Below, piece after piece: positions 54,221-63,962 of a stretch of 64,000 bases of DNA. The notes beneath the pieces were generated by a model that saw only the letters and a program-made list of their open reading frames with translations, made no database searches and was not told the DNA's origin. The position numbers were made by a program, and so were the translations under genes. This stretch comes from Mycolicibacterium sp. CBMA 247 (GTDB lineage: Bacteria > Actinomycetota > Actinomycetes > Mycobacteriales > Mycobacteriaceae), in NCBI RefSeq assembly GCF_009729095.1, contig NZ_VTGX01000002.1:1447178-1511177 (forward strand), in the 5' to 3' direction. Every line of letters begins with the position of its first letter. The stretch's first letter is position 1.

Positions 54221-56131
54221 GTGAGCCAAGCCGCGATCGCCCCATCTCCGAAGCGGATCAGGACCAGCTCAGATCTGCGGCGGCTGTTGCCCTATCTGTT
54301 GCCTTACCGGACCCGCTGGATCGTGATGGTCGTGGTCTCGGTGGTCAGCCTGGCCGCCACGGTGGCGATTCCGCTGATGACCAAGGCTGTGATCGACGGC
54401 CCGGTGCGCCACCAGGACCCGCACGGGCTGTGGGTACTGGGTTCGGCCGCGGTGGCAATCGGTGTCTCCGAGGCCGTGCTGTGGTTCATCCGGCGCTGGC
54501 TGGTGGCCCGCGCCACCATGGGCGTCGAGGCCGATATCCGCAAGGATCTCTATGCGCGGCTGCAGATCCTGCCGATGAGTTTCCACGGCCGCTGGCAGTC
54601 GGGTCAGCTGCTGTCGCGGGTGATGAACGATCTGTCCACGATCCGCCGGTTCCTGTCCTTCGGGTTGGTGTTCCTGATCCTCAACACCCTGCAGATCGTC
54701 GTGGTGACCTCAATCCTGCTGGCCATGTACTGGCCGCTGGGTGTGGTGGTGCTGGTGTCCATCGTGCCGATCACGCTCACGGTGCTGCATTTCGAGCGGG
54801 AATACACCCGGCTGTCGCGGCTCGCGCAGGACCAGACCGGCCATGTCGCAACCCATGTCGAGGAGGCCGCGCTCGGGCTGCGGGTGGTCAAGGCGTTCGG
54901 GCGGGAGGACTACGTCTTCGACCGCTTCGACGAGCAGGCCACCCAGTTGTATGACACCCAGGTCGCGAGGGTGGGGGTGTCGGCGAAGTTCTGGACCGTG
55001 CTGGAGGTCATCCCCAACCTCACGTTGATCGTGGTGCTCGGGTTCGGCGCCTACGCGGCGGGCCACGGCCACGTCACGATGGGCACGCTGGTCGCCTTCA
55101 TCACCATGATGCTGTCGCTGGTGTGGCCGATCGCCTCGCTGGGTTTTCTGCTGTCGATGACCCAGGAGTCGTTCACCGCGGCCAACCGGATCGCCGAGAT
55201 CTTCGATGCCCCGGTCGATATCGCCGACGGCCCGGTGTCGCAGCCGCCGCGCGGTGGCCGGCTGGAGCTGCGGGATGTGGGGTTCCGATTCCCCGACGGC
55301 GAGGACTGGGCACTGCGCCACGTCGATGCCGTGGTGGAACCCGGGCAGACGCTGGCCCTGGTCGGTGCGACGGGATCGGGCAAATCCGTACTCGCCGCGT
55401 TGTTCTCGCGGCTCTACGACGTCACCGAAGGCCAGATCCTGATCGACGGCCGTGACATCCGTGAGCTGAGCCTGCCGGCGTTGCGGCAGACGGTGGCCAC
55501 CGCGTTCGAGGACCCGACGCTGTTCTCCATGTCGGTGGCGGAAAACCTGCGGCTGGGCCGCGCCGATGCCACCGACGAACAGCTGGGCCAGGCCATCGAG
55601 GTCGCGGCCGCGCAGTTCGTCTACGACCTGCCGTTCGGCCTCGACACCCGGATCGGGGAACAGGGGATGAGCCTGTCCGGCGGGCAGCGCCAACGCCTTT
55701 CGCTGGCCCGCGCGATCCTGGCGGCTCCCAAGATCCTGGTGCTCGACGACACGCTGTCGGCACTGGACGTGCACACCGAGGCCGTGGTGACCGAGGCGCT
55801 GGGCCGGGTGCTCCAATCGGTCACCGGCATCATCGTGGCGCATCGCGCGTCGACCGTGCTGCTGGCAGACAAGGTGGCCTTGCTGCACAGGGTTGGTTCT
55901 TCTGGGGCAACCATCACCCACATCGGGACTCACACCGAACTGCTGGCGCGGGTGCCGCAGTACCGGTACCTGCTGGCCGCCGATGACCAACTCGCCGACG
56001 CCTGCGAGCGCAGCTGTGACTGGGAGGAGGACGAGGAACTGGGCCGGCTGCAGCGCGGGCACGACGAACGCGCGGCCATCGATGAAGTGGGCGAGCCACC
56101 ACATCTCAGCGCGGAGGTGCAGCGGCGATGA
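54221..56131 (+). CDS. ABC exporter half-transporter 2 (degenerate ATP site)
   Basis: A 636-residue half-transporter. Walker A is GATGSGKSV, signature LSGGQRQRLSLARAIL; in Walker B the catalytic Glu is Asp (LVLDDTLSALD), as in the non-hydrolysing half of heterodimeric exporters. GTG 54221 has a gggagg site. The C-terminus carries a 60-residue acidic, Arg-rich extension (WEEDEELGRLQRGHDER). It overlaps half-transporter 3 by 4 bp, the expected partner. Substrate unknown. Confidence 0.9.
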   Translation: MSQAAIAPSPKRIRTSSDLRRLLPYLLPYRTRWIVMVVVSVVSLAATVAIPLMTKAVIDGPVRHQDPHGLWVLGSAAVAIGVSEAVLWFIRRWLVARATMGVEADIRKDLYARLQILPMSFHGRWQSGQLLSRVMNDLSTIRRFLSFGLVFLILNTLQIVVVTSILLAMYWPLGVVVLVSIVPITLTVLHFEREYTRLSRLAQDQTGHVATHVEEAALGLRVVKAFGREDYVFDRFDEQATQLYDTQVARVGVSAKFWTVLEVIPNLTLIVVLGFGAYAAGHGHVTMGTLVAFITMMLSLVWPIASLGFLLSMTQESFTAANRIAEIFDAPVDIADGPVSQPPRGGRLELRDVGFRFPDGEDWALRHVDAVVEPGQTLALVGATGSGKSVLAALFSRLYDVTEGQILIDGRDIRELSLPALRQTVATAFEDPTLFSMSVAENLRLGRADATDEQLGQAIEVAAAQFVYDLPFGLDTRIGEQGMSLSGGQRQRLSLARAILAAPKILVLDDTLSALDVHTEAVVTEALGRVLQSVTGIIVAHRASTVLLADKVALLHRVGSSGATITHIGTHTELLARVPQYRYLLAADDQLADACERSCDWEEDEELGRLQRGHDERAAIDEVGEPPHLSAEVQRR

Positions 56132-57999
56132 CCACCACACAGTGGCGCGGGCGTGTCACCGACGAGGACAACCCGGACGAGAGAGACGACACCGTCAGCG
56201 TTGGCACCGGCAGTTCCGCACTCCCGATCGACGAAAGCCTGCCCCGACGCCGTGAGGCCCGGGCGCTGCTCTGGTCGTTGCTGCGTCCGTACCAGTGGAC
56301 AGTCGTGGTGCTGGCCCTGGTGGTCATCGTGGAAAACGTTGCCCGGCTTTCGGTTCCGATCCTGGTGCAGCGCGGTATCGACCGTGGCATCCCGCCGATC
56401 CTCGAGGGCGGTCCGGCCCGCGAGCTGATGCTCGTCGTCGGCACGTTGTGCGCGGTGGTGATCGTGCAGGCGATCAGCCGGATGTTCTTCCTGCGCCGCT
56501 CCGGGCGGGTCGGGCAGCGGGTGCTGTTGGAGTTGCGTCGTCGGGTGTTCCGGCATTTCGGCCGGCTCGATGTGGCCTTCCACGACCGCTACACGTCGGG
56601 CCGGGTGGTCAGCCGGTCCACCAACGACGTCGAGGCCATCCAGGACATGCTGGAAACCGGTTTCGACAGCCTGATCACCGCGGCGCTGACGCTGTTCGGC
56701 ACGGCGATCCTGTTGGTGGCGCTGGACTGGCGGCTCGGCCTGATGTGTTTGGCGGCGTTCCCGGTGCTGGTCGCCCTGGTGTGGTGGTTCCGCAACGAGT
56801 CGGGCAAGACCTACCGGCTGGTGCGCGAGAGTGCCGCACTGGTCATCGTGCAGTTCGTCGAGACCATGACCGGGATCAAGGCCGTCCAGGCCTACCGGCG
56901 CGAGCCGCGAAACCAGGAGATCTTCGACGACGTCGCCGACGAGTACCGGGCGATCAACGAGAAGACCTTCAAACTGCTGGCCGTATTCATGCCCGGGGTC
57001 AAACTGGTCGGCAACCTCACCACCGGTGTGGTGCTGCTCTACGGCGGCTATCTGGTGCTGCACGGCGAGATGACGATCGGCACGCTGGCCGCGTTCCTGC
57101 TCTACCTGCGGATGTTCTTCGAGCCGATGCAGGAGATCTCGCAGTTCTTCAACACCTTCCAGTCGGCGTCCTCGGCTCTGGAGAAACTGGCCGGGGTGCT
57201 GGCGCAGCGGCCCGGTATCGCGGATCCAGTGGCGCCGGTCTCGTATTCGGGCGCGGAGCCCAAGGGTGACATCGTGTTTCACGATGTGCGGTTCGAGTAC
57301 ACACCGGGCCGTCCGGTGTTGCCGGGGCTTGAGCTTGCGGTGCCGGCCGGTCAGACGGTCGCGCTGGTGGGTACCACCGGCGCGGGCAAGACCACGATCG
57401 CCAAGCTGATCGCCCGGTTCTACGACCCCACCGCCGGATCGGTGACGCTCGATGGTGTGGACCTGCGTGAGCTGGCGCAGCCCGAACTGCGCCGCCACGT
57501 CGTGATGGTCACCCAGGAGAACTTCATGTTCGCCGGGACGGTCGCCGACAACATCCGGTTCGGGCGGCCCGAGGCCACCGACGCGCAGGTGCGGTCGGCG
57601 GCCGCGGCGGTCGGCGCGGACCGGTTCATCGAGGCGCTGCCCGACGGGTATGACACCGATGTCGCCAAGCGGGGTGGCCGGCTCTCGGCCGGGCAGCGCC
57701 AGCTGGTGGCGTTCGCCCGGGCGTTCCTGGCAGACCCGGCCGTGCTGATCCTGGACGAGGCGACGTCCTCGCTCGACATCCCCAGCGAGCGAATGGTGCA
57801 GCGGGCGTTGGAAACCGTGTTGGCCGACCGTACGGCGCTGGTGATTGCGCACCGGCTCTCCACGGTCCAGATCGCCGACCGGGTGCTGGTGCTCGAGCAC
57901 GGCCGCATCGTCGAGGACGGTGCGCCCCGGGATCTGATCGGCCGCGCCGGCGGTGCCTATGCGGCGCTGCACCGGGCCTGGGTGAATTCCCTGGCCTGA
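56128..57999 (+). CDS. ABC exporter half-transporter 3 (catalytic partner)
   Basis: A 623-residue half-transporter. Walker A is GTTGAGKTT, Walker B VLILDEATSSLD with the Glu present, and the signature reads LSAGQRQLVAFARAFL rather than LSGGQ. An Asp/Glu-rich N-terminal 35 residues precede the first membrane helix. With the preceding gene it should form a heterodimer with one full and one weakened ATP site. ATG overlaps the previous stop (ATGA). Confidence 0.9.
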   Translation: MTTTQWRGRVTDEDNPDERDDTVSVGTGSSALPIDESLPRRREARALLWSLLRPYQWTVVVLALVVIVENVARLSVPILVQRGIDRGIPPILEGGPARELMLVVGTLCAVVIVQAISRMFFLRRSGRVGQRVLLELRRRVFRHFGRLDVAFHDRYTSGRVVSRSTNDVEAIQDMLETGFDSLITAALTLFGTAILLVALDWRLGLMCLAAFPVLVALVWWFRNESGKTYRLVRESAALVIVQFVETMTGIKAVQAYRREPRNQEIFDDVADEYRAINEKTFKLLAVFMPGVKLVGNLTTGVVLLYGGYLVLHGEMTIGTLAAFLLYLRMFFEPMQEISQFFNTFQSASSALEKLAGVLAQRPGIADPVAPVSYSGAEPKGDIVFHDVRFEYTPGRPVLPGLELAVPAGQTVALVGTTGAGKTTIAKLIARFYDPTAGSVTLDGVDLRELAQPELRRHVVMVTQENFMFAGTVADNIRFGRPEATDAQVRSAAAAVGADRFIEALPDGYDTDVAKRGGRLSAGQRQLVAFARAFLADPAVLILDEATSSLDIPSERMVQRALETVLADRTALVIAHRLSTVQIADRVLVLEHGRIVEDGAPRDLIGRAGGAYAALHRAWVNSLA

Positions 58000-58133
58000 G
58001 CGGCCACAGCAGCCACAGCATGCCGCCGCCCACGGCGACGACGATCACGATGATGCCCAGCCTGTGCAGGCGTTTCATGGTGCCCGCCACAGCTTTTCGA
58101 TATCGGGAAGCGCCATGCTCTGACGCTAGTACC

Positions 58134-59249
58134 TCAGCGCACGGTGTCGAAGAACGTCTTCACATCCTCGACGAACAGCTCCGGCTGCTCGAAGGCTGCG
58201 AAATGTCCGCCACGCGGCATCGTGGTGAAGTGGGTGACGTTGTAGCCGGTCTCGCACCAGCTGCGTGGGGCGCGCAGGATTTCCATCGGGAACGACGCGA
58301 TCCCGGTGGGCAGGCTCACGTACTCGCCGCCACCGAAACTGTTGTGGCTCTCCCAGTACAGCCGGGCCGACGATGCCGCCGATGCGGTGACCCAGTAGAG
58401 CATGACGTTGTCGAGCAACTCGTCGCGGTGCACCACGTTTTCGGGATGTCCGTCGCAGTCCATCCACGACCAGAACTTCTCCACGATCCAGGCCAGCTGG
58501 CCGGCGGGGGAGTCGACCAGGCCGTAACCGACGGTCTGCGGCCGGGTCGACTGCTGCTTCATGTAGCCCGAATCCCATTTGCGGTAGTAGTCGATACGGG
58601 CCAGGGCCTTCTGCAGGTCCTCGGTCATCTCGCCGATGCCCTCGGCGGGCGGTTGCGCGATCGGCATGTTGACGTGAATGCCCACGCACGACCCCACGTT
58701 GCGTCCGATCTGCGTCGTCACCGCCGCACCCCAGTCACCGCCCTGCGCGCCGTAGCGGTCATAGCCCAAACGCGTCATCAACGTGTCCCACGCCTGCGCG
58801 ATCTTGCCGACGCCCCAGCCCGTCGTGCTCGGCTTGCCGGAGAACCCGTAGCCGGGCAGCGATGGGCACACCACGTCGAACCCGGCCTCGGTCAGCGGCT
58901 CGATCACCTTGTGGAATTCGACGACCGATCCCGGCCAGCCGTGGGTGATCAGCAGCGGGAACGCATCCTCACGCCCGGATCGCTGGTGGATGAAGTGGAT
59001 GTCCAGACCGTCGATCTCGGTGGTGAACTGGTCGAACCGGTTCAGCGCGGCTTCGCGGGCGCGCCAGTCGTAGTCATTGGCCCAGTAGGCGGCCAGTTCC
59101 CGGGTGTAGTCCAGCGGGATGCCCTGGGTCCAGTCCTCGACACATTCGGCCTCGGGCCATCGGGTCCGATTCAGCCGGGTTTTGAGGTCGGCGAGGTCGG
59201 CGTCGGGTACGGCGATGCGGAACGGATGAATCGGGGCCATGGCTCCCAA
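58134..59249 (-). CDS. Epoxide hydrolase (alpha/beta hydrolase with EHN domain)
   Basis: A 371-residue enzyme. The epoxide-hydrolase N-terminal domain covers about 1-110 (PFRIAVPDADLADLKTRLNRTRWPE). The hydrolase core has the HGWPGS oxyanion motif, the nucleophile Asp in GGDWGAA, a cap region with two Tyr (DYYRKWDSGY) and the catalytic His in RGGHFAAFEQPE. It opens epoxides to diols; mycobacteria carry several paralogues. The third codon ATG (59240) is an alternative start. It is convergent with the ABC genes and downstream of the LuxR gene on the same strand. Confidence 0.92.
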   Translation of the reverse strand: MGAMAPIHPFRIAVPDADLADLKTRLNRTRWPEAECVEDWTQGIPLDYTRELAAYWANDYDWRAREAALNRFDQFTTEIDGLDIHFIHQRSGREDAFPLLITHGWPGSVVEFHKVIEPLTEAGFDVVCPSLPGYGFSGKPSTTGWGVGKIAQAWDTLMTRLGYDRYGAQGGDWGAAVTTQIGRNVGSCVGIHVNMPIAQPPAEGIGEMTEDLQKALARIDYYRKWDSGYMKQQSTRPQTVGYGLVDSPAGQLAWIVEKFWSWMDCDGHPENVVHRDELLDNVMLYWVTASAASSARLYWESHNSFGGGEYVSLPTGIASFPMEILRAPRSWCETGYNVTHFTTMPRGGHFAAFEQPELFVEDVKTFFDTVR

Positions 59250-59262
59250 TCTGTCAGAGGGG

Positions 59263-60162
59263 TCAGGGGATCTGCCGCAGCCGTCGGGCCTTGGACACTG
59301 CCTCGTGTCGGTTGCGGGCCCCGAGTTTGGCTGCCGCGCTGCGCAGGTAGCTCTTCACCGTCTCCGGCTTCAGCGAAAGCCGCTGGGCTGCTTCGGCATT
59401 GGTGCAACCCAGGGCGACCTGTGCCAGCACGTCGACCTCGCGGGCGGTGAGCGGGGCGCTGGCCGGCGGATCGCCGCGCAGCGCCACTGCCAACCGGTCG
59501 GCGAGCTCACGCAACGGTCCGGCCAGGTCCGGGGTGTCGGCGGCGAGCCGGCGCAGGTCGGCGTGCACCTCCCGGATCTGCTCGGTGTCGGCCGGCTGAT
59601 CGGCGAAGGTGGTCAGTGCGGCCTCGCGCAGGCGCATCCGCCGGTCCACCTCGTCGCGTATCCGTAGCTCGTCGCTCAACCGCTGCGCCGAGGCCACCAT
59701 CGCGGCGACGGTGCGGCCGCCGATCGGGGCGCTGGTGCGGTGCGCCCCGTACAGCACGGCCCGGGCCGTGCCCTCCACGATCACCGGCACCGCCAGGATC
59801 GAGCGGATGCCCTCGGACAGCACCGGCTCGTCGTAGTCGTGGGTGATGGTCGAGGAATGTCGGTAGTCGGGCACCGAGATGGGCCGGCGTGACACCACGC
59901 TCGCCCCGCCCAGCCCGGCGCTGGGTAGCACCGCGAGCCCGCGCATCGCACCGGTGCGGGTGCCGAAGAACTCGCTCAACAGCAGGGTGTCGTCGTGCAC
60001 CTGCCCGCCGAAGGTCAACGGAAGCCCGGTATCGGTGGCCATGTGGCGCAGCTCGGCGCGCATCGCATCGGCGTCACGTGGCCGCAGCAGCCAGCGGCGC
60101 ATCGCAGGCACCCACTTTCGGGGGTAGCGGTCGGTATCTGTGACGTAGAGCATAACTGTCAT
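59263..60162 (-). CDS. GAF-LuxR transcriptional regulator
   Basis: A roughly 299-residue regulator. Residues 25-165 resemble a GAF sensory domain (SILAVPVIVEGTARAVLYGAHR is its closing strand). After a helical linker the C-terminal LuxR-type helix-turn-helix reads LTAREVDVLAQVALGCTNAEAAQRLSLKPETVKSYLRSAAAKLG. ATG 60162 (MTVMLYV) or 60153 is the likely start; the frame is open slightly further up. It is divergent from the acyl-CoA synthetase with start codons that touch, so it probably regulates that gene. Confidence 0.85.
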   Translation of the reverse strand: MTVMLYVTDTDRYPRKWVPAMRRWLLRPRDADAMRAELRHMATDTGLPLTFGGQVHDDTLLLSEFFGTRTGAMRGLAVLPSAGLGGASVVSRRPISVPDYRHSSTITHDYDEPVLSEGIRSILAVPVIVEGTARAVLYGAHRTSAPIGGRTVAAMVASAQRLSDELRIRDEVDRRMRLREAALTTFADQPADTEQIREVHADLRRLAADTPDLAGPLRELADRLAVALRGDPPASAPLTAREVDVLAQVALGCTNAEAAQRLSLKPETVKSYLRSAAAKLGARNRHEAVSKARRLRQIP

Positions 60163-61864
60163 GAATGTCGCTGCGAGCAATACCGACCGCTACCGCAGTG
60201 CCCGTGACCAGCTGGTTGCCACCATCGGGGACTACGACAGGGCCGTCGAGGAGTTCGCCTGGCCGCAGCTGAGTGGCACTTTCAACTGGGCCACCGACTG
60301 GTTCGACGCCATCGCCATCGCCACCGGCAACGACCGCACGGCGCTGTGGATCGTCGAGGAGGACGGCTCCGAGCAGCGGATCACCTTCGGCGAGATGGCG
60401 CAGCGGTCCGACCGGGTCGCGGCCTGGTTGCAGGGTCTCGGGGTGATCAAGGGCGACCGGGTCCTGCTGATGCTCGGCAACCAGGTCGAGCTGTGGGAGG
60501 CCATGCTGGCGATCGCCAAGCTGGGCGCGGTCATCATGCCGACCACCGGAGCGCTGGGTCCGGCGGATCTGTCCGATCGCATCGGGCGGGGCGGCGCCCG
60601 GTTCGTCATCGCCAACGACGCCGATGCGGCCAAGTTCGCCGAGGTGCCCGGTGACTACACGCGCATCGTGGTGGGCGCCCCGGTGACCGGCTGGCACCGC
60701 TACGCCGACGCCTACGACGTGGCGCCGCGGCGGTTCCAGGCGTGCACCACCGTGGACGACCCGATGCTCATCTACTTCACCTCCGGCACCACCAGCAAGC
60801 CCAAGCTGGTGGAGCATTCCCAGGTCAGCTACCCCGTCGGGCATCTGACCACGATGGCCTGGATCGGGGTCAGGCCCGGCGACGTGCATCTTGCGATCAG
60901 CTCGCCGGGCTGGGCCAAGCACGCCTGGAGCTGCTTTTTCGCACCGTGGATCGCCGAGGCGACGATATTCGTCTACAACTACGCCCGCTTCGATGCGGCG
61001 GCGCTGCTGAGCCAACTGCGCCGGGCGAACGTCAGTACCTTCTGCGCACCGCCGACGGTGTGGCGCATGTTGATCCAGTCCGATCTGGGCGAACGCCCCG
61101 AGGGGCTGCGCGAGATCCTCGGCGCCGGTGAGCCGCTGAACCCCGATGTGATCGCGCAGGTCGAGAAGTCCTGGGGGTTGACCATCCGGGACGGGTTCGG
61201 CCAGACCGAGACCACGCTGCAGGTCGGCAACACCCCGGGGCAGCCGGTCAAGCCCGGCTCGATGGGACGGCCGATGCCCGGGGTTCCGGTCGTGCTGGTG
61301 GACCCGATCACCGGGACGCCCGCCGACGAAGGCGAGATCTGCCTGGACCTGGCGGCGCACCCGCGCAACCTGATGACCGGCTATCTGGGTGACCCGCAAC
61401 GCAACGAGGCCGTGATGGCCGGCGGTTACTACCACACCGGCGACGTCGCCAGCCGTGACGACGACGGCTACATCACCTACATCGGCCGCACCGACGACGT
61501 GTTCAAATCCAGCGATTACAAGGTGTCGCCGTTCGAGCTGGAAAGCGTGCTGATCGAGCATCCGGCCGTGGTCGAGGCCGCGGTGGTGCCGCAACCCGAC
61601 GACACCCGGCTGGCGGTGCCGAAGGCCTATGTCGCGCTCGCCGACGGCTGGGAAGCCAACGCGGACACCGCAAAAGATGTCATGGCCTATGCCCGCGACC
61701 ACCTCGCGCCATACCTCAAGGTGCGTCGGGTCGAGTTCTTCGACCTGCCCAAGACGATCTCCGGCAAGATCCGCCGCGTCGAGTTGCGCAATCGTGAAGA
61801 CGCGGCTCACGAAGCGGGCGAACCGATTTCCACCGAATACCGATACGAGGACCTACTGAAATGA
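60161..61864 (+). CDS. Acyl-CoA synthetase, medium-chain/ACS-like
   Basis: A 567-residue AMP-forming ligase. The nucleotide loop is IYFTSGTTSKPKLVEH; adenylation motifs DGFGQTET and YHTGDVASRDDDGYI follow, and the C-terminal lid ends KTISGKIRRVELR with the catalytic Lys. The opening (FNWATDWFDAIA) is characteristic of medium-chain and acetyl-CoA-synthetase-like enzymes. It activates a carboxylic acid to its CoA ester; chain length not determined. The fadD-like gene follows by 7 bp. Confidence 0.9.
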   Translation: MNVAASNTDRYRSARDQLVATIGDYDRAVEEFAWPQLSGTFNWATDWFDAIAIATGNDRTALWIVEEDGSEQRITFGEMAQRSDRVAAWLQGLGVIKGDRVLLMLGNQVELWEAMLAIAKLGAVIMPTTGALGPADLSDRIGRGGARFVIANDADAAKFAEVPGDYTRIVVGAPVTGWHRYADAYDVAPRRFQACTTVDDPMLIYFTSGTTSKPKLVEHSQVSYPVGHLTTMAWIGVRPGDVHLAISSPGWAKHAWSCFFAPWIAEATIFVYNYARFDAAALLSQLRRANVSTFCAPPTVWRMLIQSDLGERPEGLREILGAGEPLNPDVIAQVEKSWGLTIRDGFGQTETTLQVGNTPGQPVKPGSMGRPMPGVPVVLVDPITGTPADEGEICLDLAAHPRNLMTGYLGDPQRNEAVMAGGYYHTGDVASRDDDGYITYIGRTDDVFKSSDYKVSPFELESVLIEHPAVVEAAVVPQPDDTRLAVPKAYVALADGWEANADTAKDVMAYARDHLAPYLKVRRVEFFDLPKTISGKIRRVELRNREDAAHEAGEPISTEYRYEDLLK

Positions 61865-61871
61865 GGCGGCG

Positions 61872-63572
61872 ATGAAGTCCTACGACGCCGGGCCGGTGGA
61901 TGTGCCGGTGCTCGAGGAGACCATCGGGGCGAATTTCGAACGGGTGGCAGCGGCCCAGCCGAACGCCGACGCACTGGTCGAGGTGGCGACGCGACGGCGG
62001 TGGACCTATGCCGAGCTCAACGACGAGGTCGACACGGTGGCCCGGGGGCTCATGGCATTGGGTGTCCAGAAGGGGGATCGGGTCGGCATCTGGGCGCCCA
62101 ACTGCGCCGAGTGGGTGATGCTGCAACTCGCGACGGCCAGGGTCGGCGCGATCCTGGTGAACATCAACCCGGCCTACCGCACTCACGAACTGGCCTATGT
62201 GCTGCGACAGTCGCAGGTTCGAATGCTGGTGGCGGCCACCGCATTCAAGTCCTCCGACTACGTGACGATGGTGGCCGAGGTTCAATCGGAATGCCCGTCG
62301 CTCGTCGACGTGATCTTCCTCGGCACCCTGGACTGGGATCGCCTGCACATCGAGCAGGTCGGCGAGGACCAGTTGCGGTCCCGGATCGACGAGCTGTCCA
62401 ACACCGATCCGATCAACATCCAATACACGTCGGGGACAACCGGATTCCCCAAGGGTGCGACGCTCAGCCATCGCAACATCGGAAACAACGGGTTCTTCGT
62501 CGGCGGGTTGATCAACCTCGGCCGCGGCGACCGGGTATGTATCCCGGTGCCGTTCTATCACTGCTTCGGCATGGTGATGGGCAATCTCGGTGCCCTGACC
62601 CACGGTGCGACGATCGTGATCCCCGCACCGGGATTCGATCCCGGCATCACGCTGGCCGCGGTCGAGTCCGAACACTGCACCGCGCTGTACGGGGTGCCCA
62701 CGATGTTCATCGCCATGCTGGGCCATCCCGACTTCGCCGGCTTCGACCTGTCCTCGCTGCGGACCGGGATCATGGCGGGCTCGGTGTGCCCGATCGAGGT
62801 GATGAAGCGGGTGGTTGCCGATATGCACATGGCCGAGGTGGCGATCTGTTACGGCATGACCGAGACCTCCCCGGTGTCGTGCCAGACACTGGTCGACGAC
62901 GATCTGGAGCGTCGTACCGCCACCATCGGCCGGGCCCATCCGCACGTCGAGGTCAAGATCGTGGACCCCGATACCGGCGAGACGGTCGAGCGCGGACAGT
63001 CCGGTGAGTTCTGCACCCGCGGGTATTCGGTGATGTTGGGCTACTGGGACGAGGAAGCGAATACCCGCGAGGCGATCGATGCCGAGGGCTGGATGCACAC
63101 CGGGGATCTGGCGGTGATGCGTGAGGACGGCTACTGCGCGGTGGTCGGCCGGATCAAGGACATGGTGATCCGGGGCGGCGAGAACGTCTATCCCCGCGAG
63201 ATCGAGGAGTTCCTCTACACGCACCCAGACATCGACGATGCCCAGGTCATCGGGGTGCCCGACGCGAAGTACGGCGAGGAGATCTGCGCCTGGATCCGGA
63301 TGAAGCCCGGCCGCGACGCGCTGGACGCCGCGGCCGTCAGGGCCTTCGCCACCGGCAAGTTGGCCCACTACAAGATCCCGCGCTATGTGCTTGTCGTGGA
63401 CGAATTCCCGATGACGGTCACCGGCAAGATCCGGAAGGTGGACATGCGAGAAGAAAGCGTCAAGCTGCTCGGGCTTGCCCCCGGTCCTGCTGGCGGGCGG
63501 GCGCTGACGAACGCCGCTCCCCGGCCATCGTCGCCCAACGTAGAACGAAGCAACCCGGACCAACCTCGGTAA
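61872..63572 (+). CDS. Fatty-acid-CoA ligase (FadD35-like)
   Basis: A 566-residue AMP-forming ligase with P-loop IQYTSGTTGFPKGATLSH, CYGMTETSP, MHTGDLAVMREDGY, RIKDMVIRGGENVYP and final Lys in MTVTGKIRKVDM. The pattern is that of FadD35/long-chain acyl-CoA synthetases. It has a 35-residue Pro/Ala-rich C-terminal tail beyond the fold. It starts 7 bp after the preceding ligase and ends before the rRNA leader. Confidence 0.9.
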   Translation: MKSYDAGPVDVPVLEETIGANFERVAAAQPNADALVEVATRRRWTYAELNDEVDTVARGLMALGVQKGDRVGIWAPNCAEWVMLQLATARVGAILVNINPAYRTHELAYVLRQSQVRMLVAATAFKSSDYVTMVAEVQSECPSLVDVIFLGTLDWDRLHIEQVGEDQLRSRIDELSNTDPINIQYTSGTTGFPKGATLSHRNIGNNGFFVGGLINLGRGDRVCIPVPFYHCFGMVMGNLGALTHGATIVIPAPGFDPGITLAAVESEHCTALYGVPTMFIAMLGHPDFAGFDLSSLRTGIMAGSVCPIEVMKRVVADMHMAEVAICYGMTETSPVSCQTLVDDDLERRTATIGRAHPHVEVKIVDPDTGETVERGQSGEFCTRGYSVMLGYWDEEANTREAIDAEGWMHTGDLAVMREDGYCAVVGRIKDMVIRGGENVYPREIEEFLYTHPDIDDAQVIGVPDAKYGEEICAWIRMKPGRDALDAAAVRAFATGKLAHYKIPRYVLVVDEFPMTVTGKIRKVDMREESVKLLGLAPGPAGGRALTNAAPRPSSPNVERSNPDQPR

Positions 63573-63658
63573 TTTGGCTCGGAGCTGCGACGTTTATCTG
63601 GCCTCCGGCGAGGACAGGAGCGTGTCCATCGCCGGAGATACCGCGGTGACCAGGCGAT
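63573..63658. other. Gap between fadD-like gene and rrn promoter
   Basis: No gene. A stem is possible between tggcctccggcgagga and the later gtccatcgccggag (ctccggcga / tcgccggag, 63603-63611 and 63628-63636), a likely terminator for the ligase operon. Confidence 0.5.
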
Positions 63659-63688
63659 TTGATTCATGGGTTATCCCTGCCGTAACTT
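63659..63688 (+). promoter_or_regulatory. Candidate rRNA operon promoter
   Basis: TTGATT (63659-63664) and TAACTT (63683-63688) are spaced by 18 bp and lie about 275 bp before the mature 16S start. The pair fits a SigA-type promoter, although the -35 box is not the TTGACT common at mycobacterial rrn promoters. Other promoters may exist in the leader. Confidence 0.55.
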
Positions 63689-63699
63689 ATTGCAGGTCA

Positions 63700-63962
63700 G
63701 AGCGAAACCCGTTACGGTGGGTTTTCTCACTGCCCGCATTAAAGGTCAGCGGCTTTTAGCCGCGGGGTTTCTGCGCGGCAAACTCGGGCGTGTTGTTTGA
63801 GAACTCAATAGTGTGTTTGGTGGTTTTTGTTTGTTGTTTTTGGCCATGCTCTTTTTCCCGTTTAGGGTGTGGTTGTTTGTTTTTTTGATGCCAGTTTGTT
63901 GGTGTCTTTTGTTTGTGATCGGATTTTTCTGATTGAATTCTGCCTGTCTTTGGATGGGAAGT
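63700..63962 (+). promoter_or_regulatory. rRNA leader with antitermination region
   Basis: A T-rich leader typical of mycobacterial rrn operons. A small hairpin (cggct-ttt-agccg) lies at 63750-63762. The element gtttgagaactcaatagtgtg at 63795-63815, followed by gtttggtggtttttg, is the conserved actinobacterial leader motif that includes the boxA-like antitermination signal and RNase III processing site. No protein gene is present. Confidence 0.8.

Noticed and set aside
57626..58090. Minus-strand frame starting with a membrane-helix-like MKRLHRLGIIVIVVAVGGG
   Set aside because: The first 27 residues look like a real membrane segment, but the frame then runs antisense through the ABC gene as Arg/Pro-rich shadow. 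A very short peptide gene is possible but not supported.
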